NCBI RefSeq assembly: GCF_014649775.1
Contig: NZ_BMTR01000005.1
Span: 124,001 to 188,000 of the forward strand
Length of the DNA: 64,000 bases
Reading direction: 5' to 3'
From: Streptomyces longisporoflavus
Lineage (GTDB): Bacteria; Actinomycetota; Actinomycetes; Streptomycetales; Streptomycetaceae
Of this stretch, positions 52,878 to 62,851 are shown in pieces. Both the position numbers and the translations under genes were made by a program. The notes under the pieces were generated by a model. That model searched no databases. It was not told where the DNA came from and was given only the letters and a program-made list of their open reading frames with translations. Positions within the stretch are counted from its first letter, which is position 1; the number at the start of each line of letters is the position of its first letter.

Positions 52878-53918
52878 CTACCGCCGAGGCCGATGCTCCC
52901 GAGGCTCCGACGTCTCCGCCTCTAGCGCCGCCCGCGTCTCCTCCCCGTAGACCCCCCGCTCGTCCTTCCGCACGCCGCGGGCGAACTGGTAGCGGGCCAC
53001 CGCGTCCGCGACTTGGGCGTCGTAGGTGCCGTCGGGCTCCTCCATGTACAGGTAGAGCTGTTGCAGGCGGCGCTGCAGCTCCACGACATCCGGGCCCCGG
53101 TCGCCCTGGCTCAGGACGGTGCCGGACGACGGTGCGTCCGACTGCGCCGATTCCGTGGCGCGCGCCGTCGAGCGGCTCGGCGGCCTGGTGGGTCTCGCCT
53201 CGTCCGATGCCGAGCGTGAGGGTGACGGGGTCGGGCTCGCCTCGCGTGACGTGGACGGGTCCGGGGACGGTGACGCGGGCGTGGCGGGCGGCGGCGTGGA
53301 AGCCGTCGCCGTCTGTGTGCCGGTGCCGGACGGGGCGTTCACCGCGCGCGTCGGCACCTCGGGCAGCGCGCGGTCGTCCCGCTGCGGCTTGTCGGGCGGC
53401 AGCAGCACCGCGGCGAGCACCGCGACGGTGATGACCGCCACCGCGCCCACGCCCGCGAACAGGCCGATGCGCACGCGCCGCGGCTCCGGTTCCTCGTCGT
53501 ACGGAAGGCCGTCTTCGTACGGAGGGCCGTCACCGTACGGAAGGCCGTGCCGCCGAGGGGGCGGGGACAGGCGGGGGCCGTCCTTTGCCGTGCCGCCCGC
53601 CGCGAAGAGACCCACGTCCGCCGAGCGTGGCGGAGCCGTCGCCTCCGGCGGGAGAACGTGGGCGGCGGCCGCCGCGGGTTCGGTGGCCGCGGCATCGTCC
53701 CCGGTGCCGGGCTCCGGCAGGGTCACGTACGGACGTATCCGCAGCGGATCGAAATCCTCCGCCGCCGCGGCGTCGGCCGACCGCGCTTCCCGTGCCGCGT
53801 CCGCGACCCGCTCCGTACAGCCGCAGGCGGGCGCGCCGCCCTGCTCGCGCGCGGTACCGCACTCCGGACACCGCGGCCCCTCTGCGGCGCCGCTCGAACG
53901 CATTTCGTCGCTGCTCAC
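52878..53918 (-). CDS. membrane protein with C-terminal peptidoglycan-binding domain
   Basis: This ~346-residue protein has an N-terminal zinc-ribbon-like CPECGTA...CGC motif, a Pro-rich cytosolic region, one membrane helix (RIGLFAGVGAVAVITVAVLAAVLLP, ~150-175), a Ser/Thr/Pro-rich extracellular linker and a C-terminal PG_binding_1 domain (LSQGDRGPDVVELQRRLQQLYLY...VADAVARYQFARG). It probably links cytoplasm to cell wall. GTG 53918 follows GAAAGA; GTG 53933 and ATG 53903 are alternatives. Function beyond wall binding is unknown. Confidence 0.82.
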   Translation of the reverse strand: MSSDEMRSSGAAEGPRCPECGTAREQGGAPACGCTERVADAAREARSADAAAAEDFDPLRIRPYVTLPEPGTGDDAAATEPAAAAAHVLPPEATAPPRSADVGLFAAGGTAKDGPRLSPPPRRHGLPYGDGPPYEDGLPYDEEPEPRRVRIGLFAGVGAVAVITVAVLAAVLLPPDKPQRDDRALPEVPTRAVNAPSGTGTQTATASTPPPATPASPSPDPSTSREASPTPSPSRSASDEARPTRPPSRSTARATESAQSDAPSSGTVLSQGDRGPDVVELQRRLQQLYLYMEEPDGTYDAQVADAVARYQFARGVRKDERGVYGEETRAALEAETSEPREHRPRR

Positions 53919-53983
53919 TCTTTCGTACCCCACCCCTAGAGAACTCCAGCGATTATGCAGATCTTGGCCTCAACAGGCCATAA

Positions 53984-56125
<2,142 letters not shown>

Positions 56126-56147
56126 GCCGCGCCGCGCCTGCGGGCGT

Positions 56148-56696
56148 TCAACTGGCCGCGGAGCCGAGCTTCTTGACGTACCAGCACTCGGCGTACTGCC
56201 GCTCGGTGAGCGGCTCGCTCTCCTCGTAGCCGTGCCGTGCGTAGAGCGCCCTTGCCTCGACCAGATCGAGGCGCGTGTCGAGGATGATCTGCTCCGCCCC
56301 GAGCGCGCGGGCCGCGTCCTCGGCCGCGGCGAGGAGGAGCGCGGCGCCGCCCCTGCCGCGCATGTCCTCGCGGAGGAAGACGCGCTTGAGCTCGGCGGTA
56401 CTGATGCCCTTCATGTCGCCCAGGAGCCGCACGCCCGCCGTCCCCGCGGGTTCGCCGCCGTACCGCGCGACAAGGAGTGTGCCGGTGGGCGGGCGCAGGC
56501 CGTCGCCCGTCTCGGCCGCGATCTCGCGCTCCAGCTCGTCGGGCGTGGTCCTGCGACCCTCGTGAAGGAGGTAGTAACGGTCGCTGACCTCGGTGTAGTA
56601 CGTGCGCCAGAGCGCGGCGGCGACAGGGGAGTCGACCGCTTCCGGGACGATGGCCCACGGGCCGCCGAGGAGGGGATCGACATCGACCCGGGTCAC
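56148..56696 (-). CDS. GNAT family acetyltransferase
   Basis: This 182-residue protein has motif A RVFLREDMRGRGGAALLLAAAEDAARALGAEQIILDT and the C-terminal ALYARHGYEESEPL. The start is GTG 56696 with GGAG 8 nt upstream; GTG 56705 overlaps the stop of the LysE gene (GTGA) and could also be used. It is probably cotranscribed with that exporter. The substrate is unknown. Confidence 0.88.
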   Translation of the reverse strand: MTRVDVDPLLGGPWAIVPEAVDSPVAAALWRTYYTEVSDRYYLLHEGRRTTPDELEREIAAETGDGLRPPTGTLLVARYGGEPAGTAGVRLLGDMKGISTAELKRVFLREDMRGRGGAALLLAAAEDAARALGAEQIILDTRLDLVEARALYARHGYEESEPLTERQYAECWYVKKLGSAAS

Positions 56697-56701
56697 GGCG
56701 C

Positions 56702-57349
56702 TCACTCCTTGCGCCCGGTCGCGGCGATACCGACGCCGAGCCCGATCATGGTGAGGCCGCCGGCCCCGCCGACCATCGAGAGCCGCCGCGGCGAGTGCGC
56801 GAACCAGCCGCGCGCGGTGGCCGCGGCGAGGCCCCAGACGCTGTCGCAGGTGATGGCGATGGCGTTGAAGACCAGACCGAGCAGCAGCATCTGCAACATG
56901 ACGTGCCCCTGCTCGCGGTCGACGAACTGCGGCAGCACGGCGGCGAAGAAGATGATGGTCTTGGGGTTGGCCACACCGACGGCAAACCCTTCCCACAGCG
57001 TACGCAGACCGCTGTGTGCGGGGCCGTCACCGATGAACGCGGCGTGCAGCGACGTACGTTGGCGCACCGCCTTGATCCCCAGATAGACCAGGTAGGCGGC
57101 GCCGAGCAGCTTGAGCGCCGTGAAGACGACGACCGAGCGCTCCACGACGGACCCGACACCGAGCGCGACGGCCACGACGAGTACGTACGCGCCGATCGTG
57201 TTTCCCACCACCGTGGTCAGCGCGGCGCGGCGCCCCTGCGCGAGGGCCCGCCCGATCACGAACAGGACGCTGGGCCCGGGGACCACGATCAGCAGGAAGG
57301 ACATGGCCGCGAAGGCGAGTATCCGGTCTGTGGACATCATGAGATCCAT
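56702..57349 (-). CDS. LysE/RhtB family amino-acid exporter
   Basis: This 215-residue membrane protein has six helices with FLLIVVPGPSVLFVIGRALAQGRRAALTTVVG, the LysE/RhtB signature, and FAVGVANPKTIIFFAAVLPQFVD. It exports amino acids or related metabolites. The start is 57349, with an internal ATG pair (MDLMMSTDR). The following GNAT gene overlaps its stop, so the pair may acetylate or expel the same compound. Confidence 0.9.
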   Translation of the reverse strand: MDLMMSTDRILAFAAMSFLLIVVPGPSVLFVIGRALAQGRRAALTTVVGNTIGAYVLVVAVALGVGSVVERSVVVFTALKLLGAAYLVYLGIKAVRQRTSLHAAFIGDGPAHSGLRTLWEGFAVGVANPKTIIFFAAVLPQFVDREQGHVMLQMLLLGLVFNAIAITCDSVWGLAAATARGWFAHSPRRLSMVGGAGGLTMIGLGVGIAATGRKE

Positions 57350-57449
57350 CGGACCACGGGGGCGACGCGCTCCGGTATCGGTTTTCCCGCTCCCGGTCCC
57401 GCTCCGGTCCGCCCGCCTCCCCCCGGCGGGCTTTCCGTGCGGTTTGCGA

Positions 57450-57779
57450 CTACTGCCCCTTGGGCGCGGCCTGCGTCACGACCTCGAACGACCACACCGC
57501 GGCGCTGCTCGACGCGGGCTTGGGCCGCTCACCGCCCGCCGCGCCGCCGCCCTGGTGGGCCGACTTCATGGGGCCCTCCATCCACGCCTTGAAGGACTCC
57601 TCGTCGCGCCAGCGGGTGTAGACCAGGTAGTCGTCGGTCCCTTCGACGGGGCGGAGAAGCTCGAACCACTCGAAGCCGTCCGAGCTCTCCACGGCGCCGG
57701 CGCGGGACGCGAAGCGCTGCTCCAGGATCTCTCGCTGCTCGGCAGGCACGGTCAGGACGTTGATTTTCACGATGCTCAT
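57450..57779 (-). CDS. MhuD-like haem-degrading monooxygenase (ABM fold)
   Basis: This 109-residue ferredoxin-like protein has Asn7 (VKINVLTV), Arg26, Trp66 (SFKAWMEG) and His75 (KSAHQ). These are the same residue numbers as the catalytic Asn, Arg, Trp and haem-ligand His of mycobacterial MhuD, and they match the IsdG/MhuD pattern. It would open haem to release iron. ATG 57779 is fixed by this numbering. A Gly/Ala-rich loop follows His75. It stands alone between LysE and DUF1992 genes. Confidence 0.85.
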   Translation of the reverse strand: MSIVKINVLTVPAEQREILEQRFASRAGAVESSDGFEWFELLRPVEGTDDYLVYTRWRDEESFKAWMEGPMKSAHQGGGAAGGERPKPASSSAAVWSFEVVTQAAPKGQ

Positions 57780-57792
57780 CCGCCCATCCTCG

Positions 57793-57875
57793 CGCATGCC
57801 TCCGACAGGATCGGTCCGGGTGCGTGCCTCCGAGAGGCTCAGTCCGGGTGCACGCCTCCGAGACTCAGTCCGGGT
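57793..57875. repeat. three ~28-bp tandem copies including the DUF1992 stop
   Basis: GCATGCCTCCGACAGGATCGG (57793), GCGTGCCTCCGAGAGGCTCAG (about 57822) and GCACGCCTCCGAGACTCAG (about 57850), each followed by TCCGGGT, form an array whose last copy holds the DUF1992 stop codon (57865-57867). Confidence 0.8.
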
Positions 57876-58272
57876 GCCGCTCGCGCCAGGTGCGGGCCAC
57901 CTCGTCGACGTCGAAGGGCTTCAGACCCAGGGGCGGGCCCGGCGGCGGCATGCGCAGGGCCTCGGTGATCTTGGCGTTGAGTTCCGTCACCAGCCGTCGG
58001 GCCGCTCGCTCGGACGGGGCGTCGGGCGCGGCGGCGAGTACGTCCTCGGCCTCCTTGCGCAGGGCGAGAGTCGGAGGGAGGTGGGATAGGCCCTCGCGGG
58101 CCATTTTCTGCTTGATCCACCACGTTTCGTCGTGCGAGGTGGTGTTGAGGGCGTCGGGGAGCGGTTTGCCGCGGCCCGGCAGAGTGGCGAAATCGCCGCG
58201 CTCCTCGGCCTCACGGATCTGCTTGTCGATCCATGACTCGAAGTCGACTCCAGGTGGCTTCCGTTCGGTCAT
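57865..58272 (-). CDS. DUF1992 family protein (DnaJ homologue subfamily C28-like)
   Basis: This 135-residue protein reads DFESWIDKQIREAEERGDFATLPGRGKPLPDA, then DETWWIKQKMAREGLSHLPPTLALRKEAEDV, the DUF1992 pattern. The function is unknown. The ATG at 58272 starts at the family boundary. Its 3' end has been duplicated in the repeat array just downstream. Confidence 0.88.
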   Translation of the reverse strand: MTERKPPGVDFESWIDKQIREAEERGDFATLPGRGKPLPDALNTTSHDETWWIKQKMAREGLSHLPPTLALRKEAEDVLAAAPDAPSERAARRLVTELNAKITEALRMPPPGPPLGLKPFDVDEVARTWRERHPD

Positions 58273-58449
58273 GGGTTCATTGTTCCAAGGGCCAGTGCAT
58301 TCGTGCGAGGGCCGACTTAGGATGCGGCGGCGCGGTGCGGAGCGGCCGGAAGCGCGTTCCGGGGTTCGCGTCCGGTTCGTCGTGAGTGGCCGGTAGCGGT
58401 CGAGAGCGCTCGGGAGCGGTCGTGAGTGGCCGGGAGTAGGGGGACGTAC

Positions 58450-58842
58450 GTGCTGGAGCTGACCATGGCCTCCATGGCCGGGGCGGACGAGGGGGCGACC
58501 GCGGGCATGCTCATGGCTGACGCCCCGAGCGCACCGGGTGCCGTGTTGCGGGTGGGACGTGATCGCGGGGTGTGCCGTCTCGTGCCGCCGGACGACTGGC
58601 TGTTCGTGTCGCGCACGCATCTGGAGTTCCGCTGCGGGACCGACGGGGCCTGGACCGTCACCTGGCTGCGCGGCTCGCATCCCGAGCCGGCGTCGGAGGT
58701 GCGCCTCACGGTGAGCGGGGTGGCGCTGCCCCTCGAATACGGGGGGACGGCGCCGCTGCCACGGGGCGGCTCCGGCGATGTCGTGATCCAGGACCGGGCC
58801 GGGCCGCGCAGCGTGAACGTCGGGTTCTATCACGAGGGTTGA
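58450..58842 (+). CDS. FHA domain protein
   Basis: This 130-residue protein has an FHA-like core: APGAVLRVGRDRGVCRLVPPDDWLFVSRTHLEFRCG (GR...S-x-x-H pattern) and VVIQDRAGPRSVNVGFYHEG. FHA domains bind phosphothreonine, so a Ser/Thr kinase partner is expected. The start is GTG 58450 or ATG 58465 (GGAG 6 nt upstream). It stands alone; short GTGAGTGGCCGG duplications lie upstream at 58381-58440. Confidence 0.78.
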   Translation: MLELTMASMAGADEGATAGMLMADAPSAPGAVLRVGRDRGVCRLVPPDDWLFVSRTHLEFRCGTDGAWTVTWLRGSHPEPASEVRLTVSGVALPLEYGGTAPLPRGGSGDVVIQDRAGPRSVNVGFYHEG

Positions 58843-58892
58843 GGTCGGAGGGCCCTGGCTTTAGTCAACTTTGGTCAAGGGGACGTCGGGGG

Positions 58893-59561
58893 TCAGGCCA
58901 GTACGCGGGCCAGGGCCAGGCCGTCGTAGCCCTTCGTGCCCACCGTCTGAAGCGCCGTGCCGGTCAGCTTCGGGTGCCGGGCGATGAGTTCGAGCGCCTT
59001 GCGGGTGCCCTGCACGCCGGGGTCGGTGCTGTCGGCGTCGACGACCCCGCCGCTCCGTACGACGTTGTCGACGATGATGAGGCTGCCGGGGCGGGTGAGC
59101 TTGAGCGCCCACTCCACGTAGTGCGGGTTGTTGACCTTGTCCGCGTCGATGAAGACAAGGTCGAAGGGGCCCGCGTCCTCGTCGGCGAGCGCGGCGAGGG
59201 AGTCGAGGGCCGGGCCCACCCGGACCTCGGTGAGCTTGTCGAGGCCGGCGCGGGCGAGGTTGCCGCGGGCCACGTCGGCGTGGACCGGTGAGTACTCCAG
59301 GGTGATCAGCCGGCCGTCCGCGGGCAGGGCGCGGGCCAGCCAGATCGTGCTGTAGCCGCCGAGCGTGCCGATTTCGAGGATGCGCCGCGCGCCCTGGATC
59401 TGGGCCAGGAGCTGGAGCAGCTTGCCCTGGTTCGGCGCGACGCTGATCTGCGGCAGACCGGCGGCGTCGCTGTCGTGGAGGGCCGCGGTCAGCGCCTCGT
59501 CGGCGGGTGCGAGCAGGTCGGTGAAGTACGTGTCCACCGCGTTCCATTGCTGCTGGGTCAT
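58893..59561 (-). CDS. O-methyltransferase, class I family 3
   Basis: This 222-residue SAM-dependent enzyme has LEIGTLGGYSTIWLARAL (SAM-binding motif I), TLEYSPVHADVA, and the metal-binding FIDADKVNNPHYVEWALKL, with VDNVVRSGGV, typical of catechol-type O-methyltransferases. ATG 59561 follows GGAAGG. The promoter CTGACA-17-TAACAT (59624-59596, minus strand) is followed by a perfect palindrome, so expression is probably repressed by an unknown regulator. Confidence 0.92.
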   Translation of the reverse strand: MTQQQWNAVDTYFTDLLAPADEALTAALHDSDAAGLPQISVAPNQGKLLQLLAQIQGARRILEIGTLGGYSTIWLARALPADGRLITLEYSPVHADVARGNLARAGLDKLTEVRVGPALDSLAALADEDAGPFDLVFIDADKVNNPHYVEWALKLTRPGSLIIVDNVVRSGGVVDADSTDPGVQGTRKALELIARHPKLTGTALQTVGTKGYDGLALARVLA

Positions 59562-59578
59562 GAGGGCCTTCCGGTTTT

Positions 59579-59624
59579 CGTTAGGTTCGCTAACGATGTT
59601 AGTCGGGGGAGGGCCGATTGTCAG
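59579..59624 (-). promoter_or_regulatory. promoter and palindromic operator of the O-methyltransferase gene
   Basis: CTGACA (59624-59619) and TAACAT (59601-59596) are 17 bp apart on the minus strand. The perfect palindrome CGTTAG-N5-CTAACG (59579-59595) lies at the start of transcription, a classic repressor position. Confidence 0.65.
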
Positions 59625-59693
59625 TGGGGACTCGCATACTGGGGTCGTCGGGATGTGCGGGCGTGACGTGGGCCGTTGGCTGCGGGGGTTGAG

Positions 59694-60800
59694 ATGACGT
59701 ACGGGACCGAGCAGGTGTTGCCGGCGGCTGCGATCAGGAGGCTTGCCGATCGTTGGCTGCCGCTGATGGCCGGGCGTGCGGAGGCCGGGACTCCGGGGGA
59801 CTTCGTGTGCTCGCCCGCCGGGCTGTGGCTCGCCCTTGCCGCGGTCGCGGTGGGTGCGCGGGGGGAAACCGCCGGGGAGCTGCGGGAGTTGCTCGGCGTC
59901 GCGGGGGAGGATGCCGCCGGTGTGGTCACGACGGCCGCGGGGGCGCTGGCCGAGACGGACGCGGTGGCCGTCGCCACCGGGGTGTGGAGCCGCGTCCCGG
60001 TGTACCGCGCTTATCGCGAGGCGCTGCCTGACGTGGGGTTCGGGCCGATGGACCCGGAGGGCATCGATGCCTGGGTGCGGGAGGCGACGGGCGGGCTGAT
60101 CGAGCGGCTGCCGGTGGTCATCACTCCGGAAGTGCTCCTTGTGCTGGTCAATGCCCTCGCGCTCAAGGCGCGCTGGGAGGTCCCCTTTGAGGGCGCCGGT
60201 ACGCGCGACCAGGACTTCACGGACGCGCTCGGCGTGCGGCACCGGGTGCCCACCATGCACCGGCCCGTCCCGCTGAACTGCGCTTGGACGGTGGGCGGGG
60301 CGAGCGTCGTCGAGCTGAAGTGCCGGACGGAGGGCGGGCGGGCGCCCGCGCGGGTGCGGTTCGTCCTCGGCGAGCCGGGGGCGGGTGCCGCAGAGGTGCT
60401 GCCGCTCGCTTGGGCGCCGGAGGGGCGGTGGACCGGGATCGACGCCGAGCAGATCAACATGGCGGTGCCGCGGATGTCCTTGCGGACACGGGTCGACGCT
60501 TCGGAGCAGTTGGCCGCGCTGGGGGTGCGGTGGGCCTTCGGGGAGGGGGCCGACTTCTCCGGGATGTCGCCGGAGCGGCTCGCGATATCGCAGGTGGTGC
60601 AGGAGGCGGTGGTGAAGGTCGCGGAGGAAGGGGTTGAGGCGGCGGCGGTTACTGCTGTGCCTATGGCGCCGGGCAGTGCGTATGTTCCTCGGCGGATCGA
60701 GTGGCTTGCCTTTAATCGGCCGTTCGGGGTTGTTGTGCTTGATGGGGCGGGGGAGGTGCCTTTGTTTGTTGCTTGGCAGGCGGGGGTGCCGGTGGGGTAG
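59694..60800 (+). CDS. serpin family protein
   Basis: This 368-residue protein has the serpin order: FVCSPAGLWLALAAVAVGARGETAGELRELL, VLVNALALKARWEVPFEGAGTRDQDF, the hinge VVQEAVVKVAEEGVEAAAVTAVP and the C-terminal FNRPFGVVVLDGAGEVPLFVAWQAGVP. The Ala-rich hinge (EEGVEAAA) suggests an inhibitory, loop-inserting serpin. Counting from the hinge places P1 near APGSA, implying small-residue (elastase-like) proteases, with low certainty. No signal peptide is seen, so targets may be intracellular. ATG 59694 follows GGGGG. Confidence 0.85.
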   Translation: MTYGTEQVLPAAAIRRLADRWLPLMAGRAEAGTPGDFVCSPAGLWLALAAVAVGARGETAGELRELLGVAGEDAAGVVTTAAGALAETDAVAVATGVWSRVPVYRAYREALPDVGFGPMDPEGIDAWVREATGGLIERLPVVITPEVLLVLVNALALKARWEVPFEGAGTRDQDFTDALGVRHRVPTMHRPVPLNCAWTVGGASVVELKCRTEGGRAPARVRFVLGEPGAGAAEVLPLAWAPEGRWTGIDAEQINMAVPRMSLRTRVDASEQLAALGVRWAFGEGADFSGMSPERLAISQVVQEAVVKVAEEGVEAAAVTAVPMAPGSAYVPRRIEWLAFNRPFGVVVLDGAGEVPLFVAWQAGVPVG

Positions 60801-60827
60801 GGCGGGGGTTTTTCCCCGACCCCGCCC
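60800..60827 (+). terminator. terminator of the serpin gene
   Basis: GGGCGGGG (60800-60807) pairs with CCCCGCCC (60820-60827), starting at the last base of the stop codon, with TTTTT in the loop. Confidence 0.6.
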
Positions 60828-60875
60828 CTTCCCGAAAACCCGCTCGGCGCGGGGGCCCTGGGGTTGCCGCAATCA

Positions 60876-60916
60876 CCGGCTCCGCCGGGTTCGTCCTCAA
60901 ACGCCGGACGGGCTGA
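60876..60916. repeat. Streptomyces intergenic REP-like element
   Basis: CCGGCTCCGCCGGG and then TCGTCCTCAAACGCCGGACG, GGCTGA (60891-60916) match a short palindromic sequence that I know to be repeated many times between genes in Streptomyces genomes. It lies between the convergent serpin and MHS genes. Confidence 0.65.
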
Positions 60917-60929
60917 AACGGGCCCGTTA

Positions 60930-62447
60930 TTACTTCTCCACCGCCGGCGGTGATCCCGGCAGTGGGCGGCCCGCGCTTTCGCTCGTGAACCACACCGCGA
61001 TGCCGCCCACGACGGCCGCCGCCATCATGTAGTACGCGGGCATCATCATGTTGCCCGTCGCGCCGATCAGGGCCGTGACGACCAGGGGGGTCGTGCCTCC
61101 GAAGATCGATACGGAGATGTTGAAGCCGATGGAGAGGGAGCCGTAGCGGACCTTCGTCGGGAACAGGGCCGGGAGCGTCGACGGCATCGAGGCCGTGAAG
61201 CAGACCAGGAGCAGGCCCAGTGCCGCCATGCCGAGGCCGATCGCCCAGAGCGAGCCCTGGCGGATCAGGAGCAGGGCCGGGACCGAGAGGAGCAGGAAGC
61301 CCGCGCAGCCCGCGGCGATCACCGGGCGGCGGCCCACGCGGTCGGTCAGCGCGCCCGCGAACGGCTGGACGCACATCATCAGCGCCATCACGGCGAGCAC
61401 GACCAAGAGCCCGTGCGTCTCGTCGTACTTCAGCTCGCTCGTCAGGTAGCTCGGCATGTACGAGAGCAGCATGTAGTCCGTGACGTTGAAGACCAGGACC
61501 AGGCCCATGCACAGGAGCAGCGCCTTCCACTGGCCCTGGACCATGTCGCGCAGCCGCACCTTCGGGCGGGACTGCTCGTCCTTGTGCGCCTTGGCGAGCT
61601 CCGCCGCGAACGCCGGGGTCTCCTCCAGCTTCATCCGCAGGTACAGGCCGATCAGGCCCATCGGGCCCGCGATCAGGAAGGGGATGCGCCAGCCCCAGGA
61701 GAGGAGGTCATCGGTGGAGAGGAGGGCCGTCATCAGGGTGACCAGGCCCGCGCCGCCGATGTAACCCGCGAGGGTGCCGAACTCCAGCCAGCTGCCGAGG
61801 AAACCCCGCTTCTTGTCGGGGGAGTACTCGGCGATGAAGGTGGACGCGCCCGCGTATTCGCCGCCCGTCGAGAAGCCCTGCACCAGGCGGGCGATCAGCA
61901 GGAGGACCGGGGCGCCTACGCCGATGGACGCGTAGGAGGGGATGAGGCCGATCGCGAAGGTGCCCGCCGCCATCATGATCATGGTGAGGGCGAGGATCTT
62001 CTGGCGGCCGATGCGGTCGCCGAGGGGGCCGAAGACCATGCCGCCGAGCGGGCGGATCAGGAAGGCCGCGGCGAAGGCGCCGAAGGTGGAGAGAAGCTGG
62101 GCCGTCGGGTTGCCCGAAGGGAAGAAGACCTTGCCGAGCGTCACGGCGATGTAGCTGTAGACGCCGAAGTCGAACCACTCCATCGCGTTGCCGAGTGCCG
62201 CCGCCTTCACTGCCCTCTTGACCAGCACCGGGTCGACGACGGTGGCGTCCGATCGGACGTCCGACGGGACATCCCCTGATGCGGACGCGGACGGAGGGGC
62301 CTGTGTCCGGGAGGTCTGCTGGACTGCGGGTGCGACGGGGGCGGCTGCCGGCAAGGGTTCGCTCGCCTGCCTCTCGGTGGACGACAAGGACAGAGCCGCC
62401 CAGCTGGGGGACGGCTCGAAAACGACCATAGGTGTAGGCAGCATCAT
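60930..62447 (-). CDS. MHS family metabolite:proton symporter
   Basis: This ~505-residue protein has 12 helices after a Ser/Ala/Pro-rich N-terminal ~70 residues. ALGNAMEWFDFGVYSYIAV and FLIRPLGGMVFGPLGDRIGRQKIL (motif A) and STGGEYAGASTFIAEYSPDKKRG are hallmarks of the ProP/KgtP (metabolite:H+ symporter) group. It imports small polar solutes such as proline/betaine or organic acids. The start is ATG 62447 or ATG 62429. Confidence 0.9.
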   Translation of the reverse strand: MMLPTPMVVFEPSPSWAALSLSSTERQASEPLPAAAPVAPAVQQTSRTQAPPSASASGDVPSDVRSDATVVDPVLVKRAVKAAALGNAMEWFDFGVYSYIAVTLGKVFFPSGNPTAQLLSTFGAFAAAFLIRPLGGMVFGPLGDRIGRQKILALTMIMMAAGTFAIGLIPSYASIGVGAPVLLLIARLVQGFSTGGEYAGASTFIAEYSPDKKRGFLGSWLEFGTLAGYIGGAGLVTLMTALLSTDDLLSWGWRIPFLIAGPMGLIGLYLRMKLEETPAFAAELAKAHKDEQSRPKVRLRDMVQGQWKALLLCMGLVLVFNVTDYMLLSYMPSYLTSELKYDETHGLLVVLAVMALMMCVQPFAGALTDRVGRRPVIAAGCAGFLLLSVPALLLIRQGSLWAIGLGMAALGLLLVCFTASMPSTLPALFPTKVRYGSLSIGFNISVSIFGGTTPLVVTALIGATGNMMMPAYYMMAAAVVGGIAVWFTSESAGRPLPGSPPAVEK

Positions 62448-62851
62448 TACGTTGGGTCATCAAGTAAGCGCTCACCGTTCTGAATGTGGCGCTATGCAGC
62501 ATGAATGGTTCCGCTTGTGAAGGCGGCGGCGCGGCCCGTTTGTGATCTATGTCGCCGTTCCGCCAAGGAACCGCATGGTGGGCCCGGCAGGCGTCTCATG
62601 GAGGGGAAGTGGACACTGGATGGAGATCCTGCGAGCCGCCGGACGAATCAGTCAGTCGGGAAGTCTGCGCAAAAGCCGGTAGAAAGCGGTGGTGGCCGAC
62701 AGGTGAAATGGGGGTTGCCCGCGTCTCTCCTGAGGGCGCGAGCCTCTCGGAGCCGACTGCCGCCCGGAGAGAGCCGACGGAGAACTCTCGCGGCGGGCCG
62801 GACGTTGGGACCGAGCAGAGACGAAGAACGGGGCGGGAGGGCCGACGACGC
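62448..62851. other. 404 bp divergent intergenic region
   Basis: This stretch lies between the MHS and GT87 genes. No gene, strong hairpin or recognised operator was seen; the overlapping short ORFs look like GC-frame artefacts. Confidence 0.45.
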
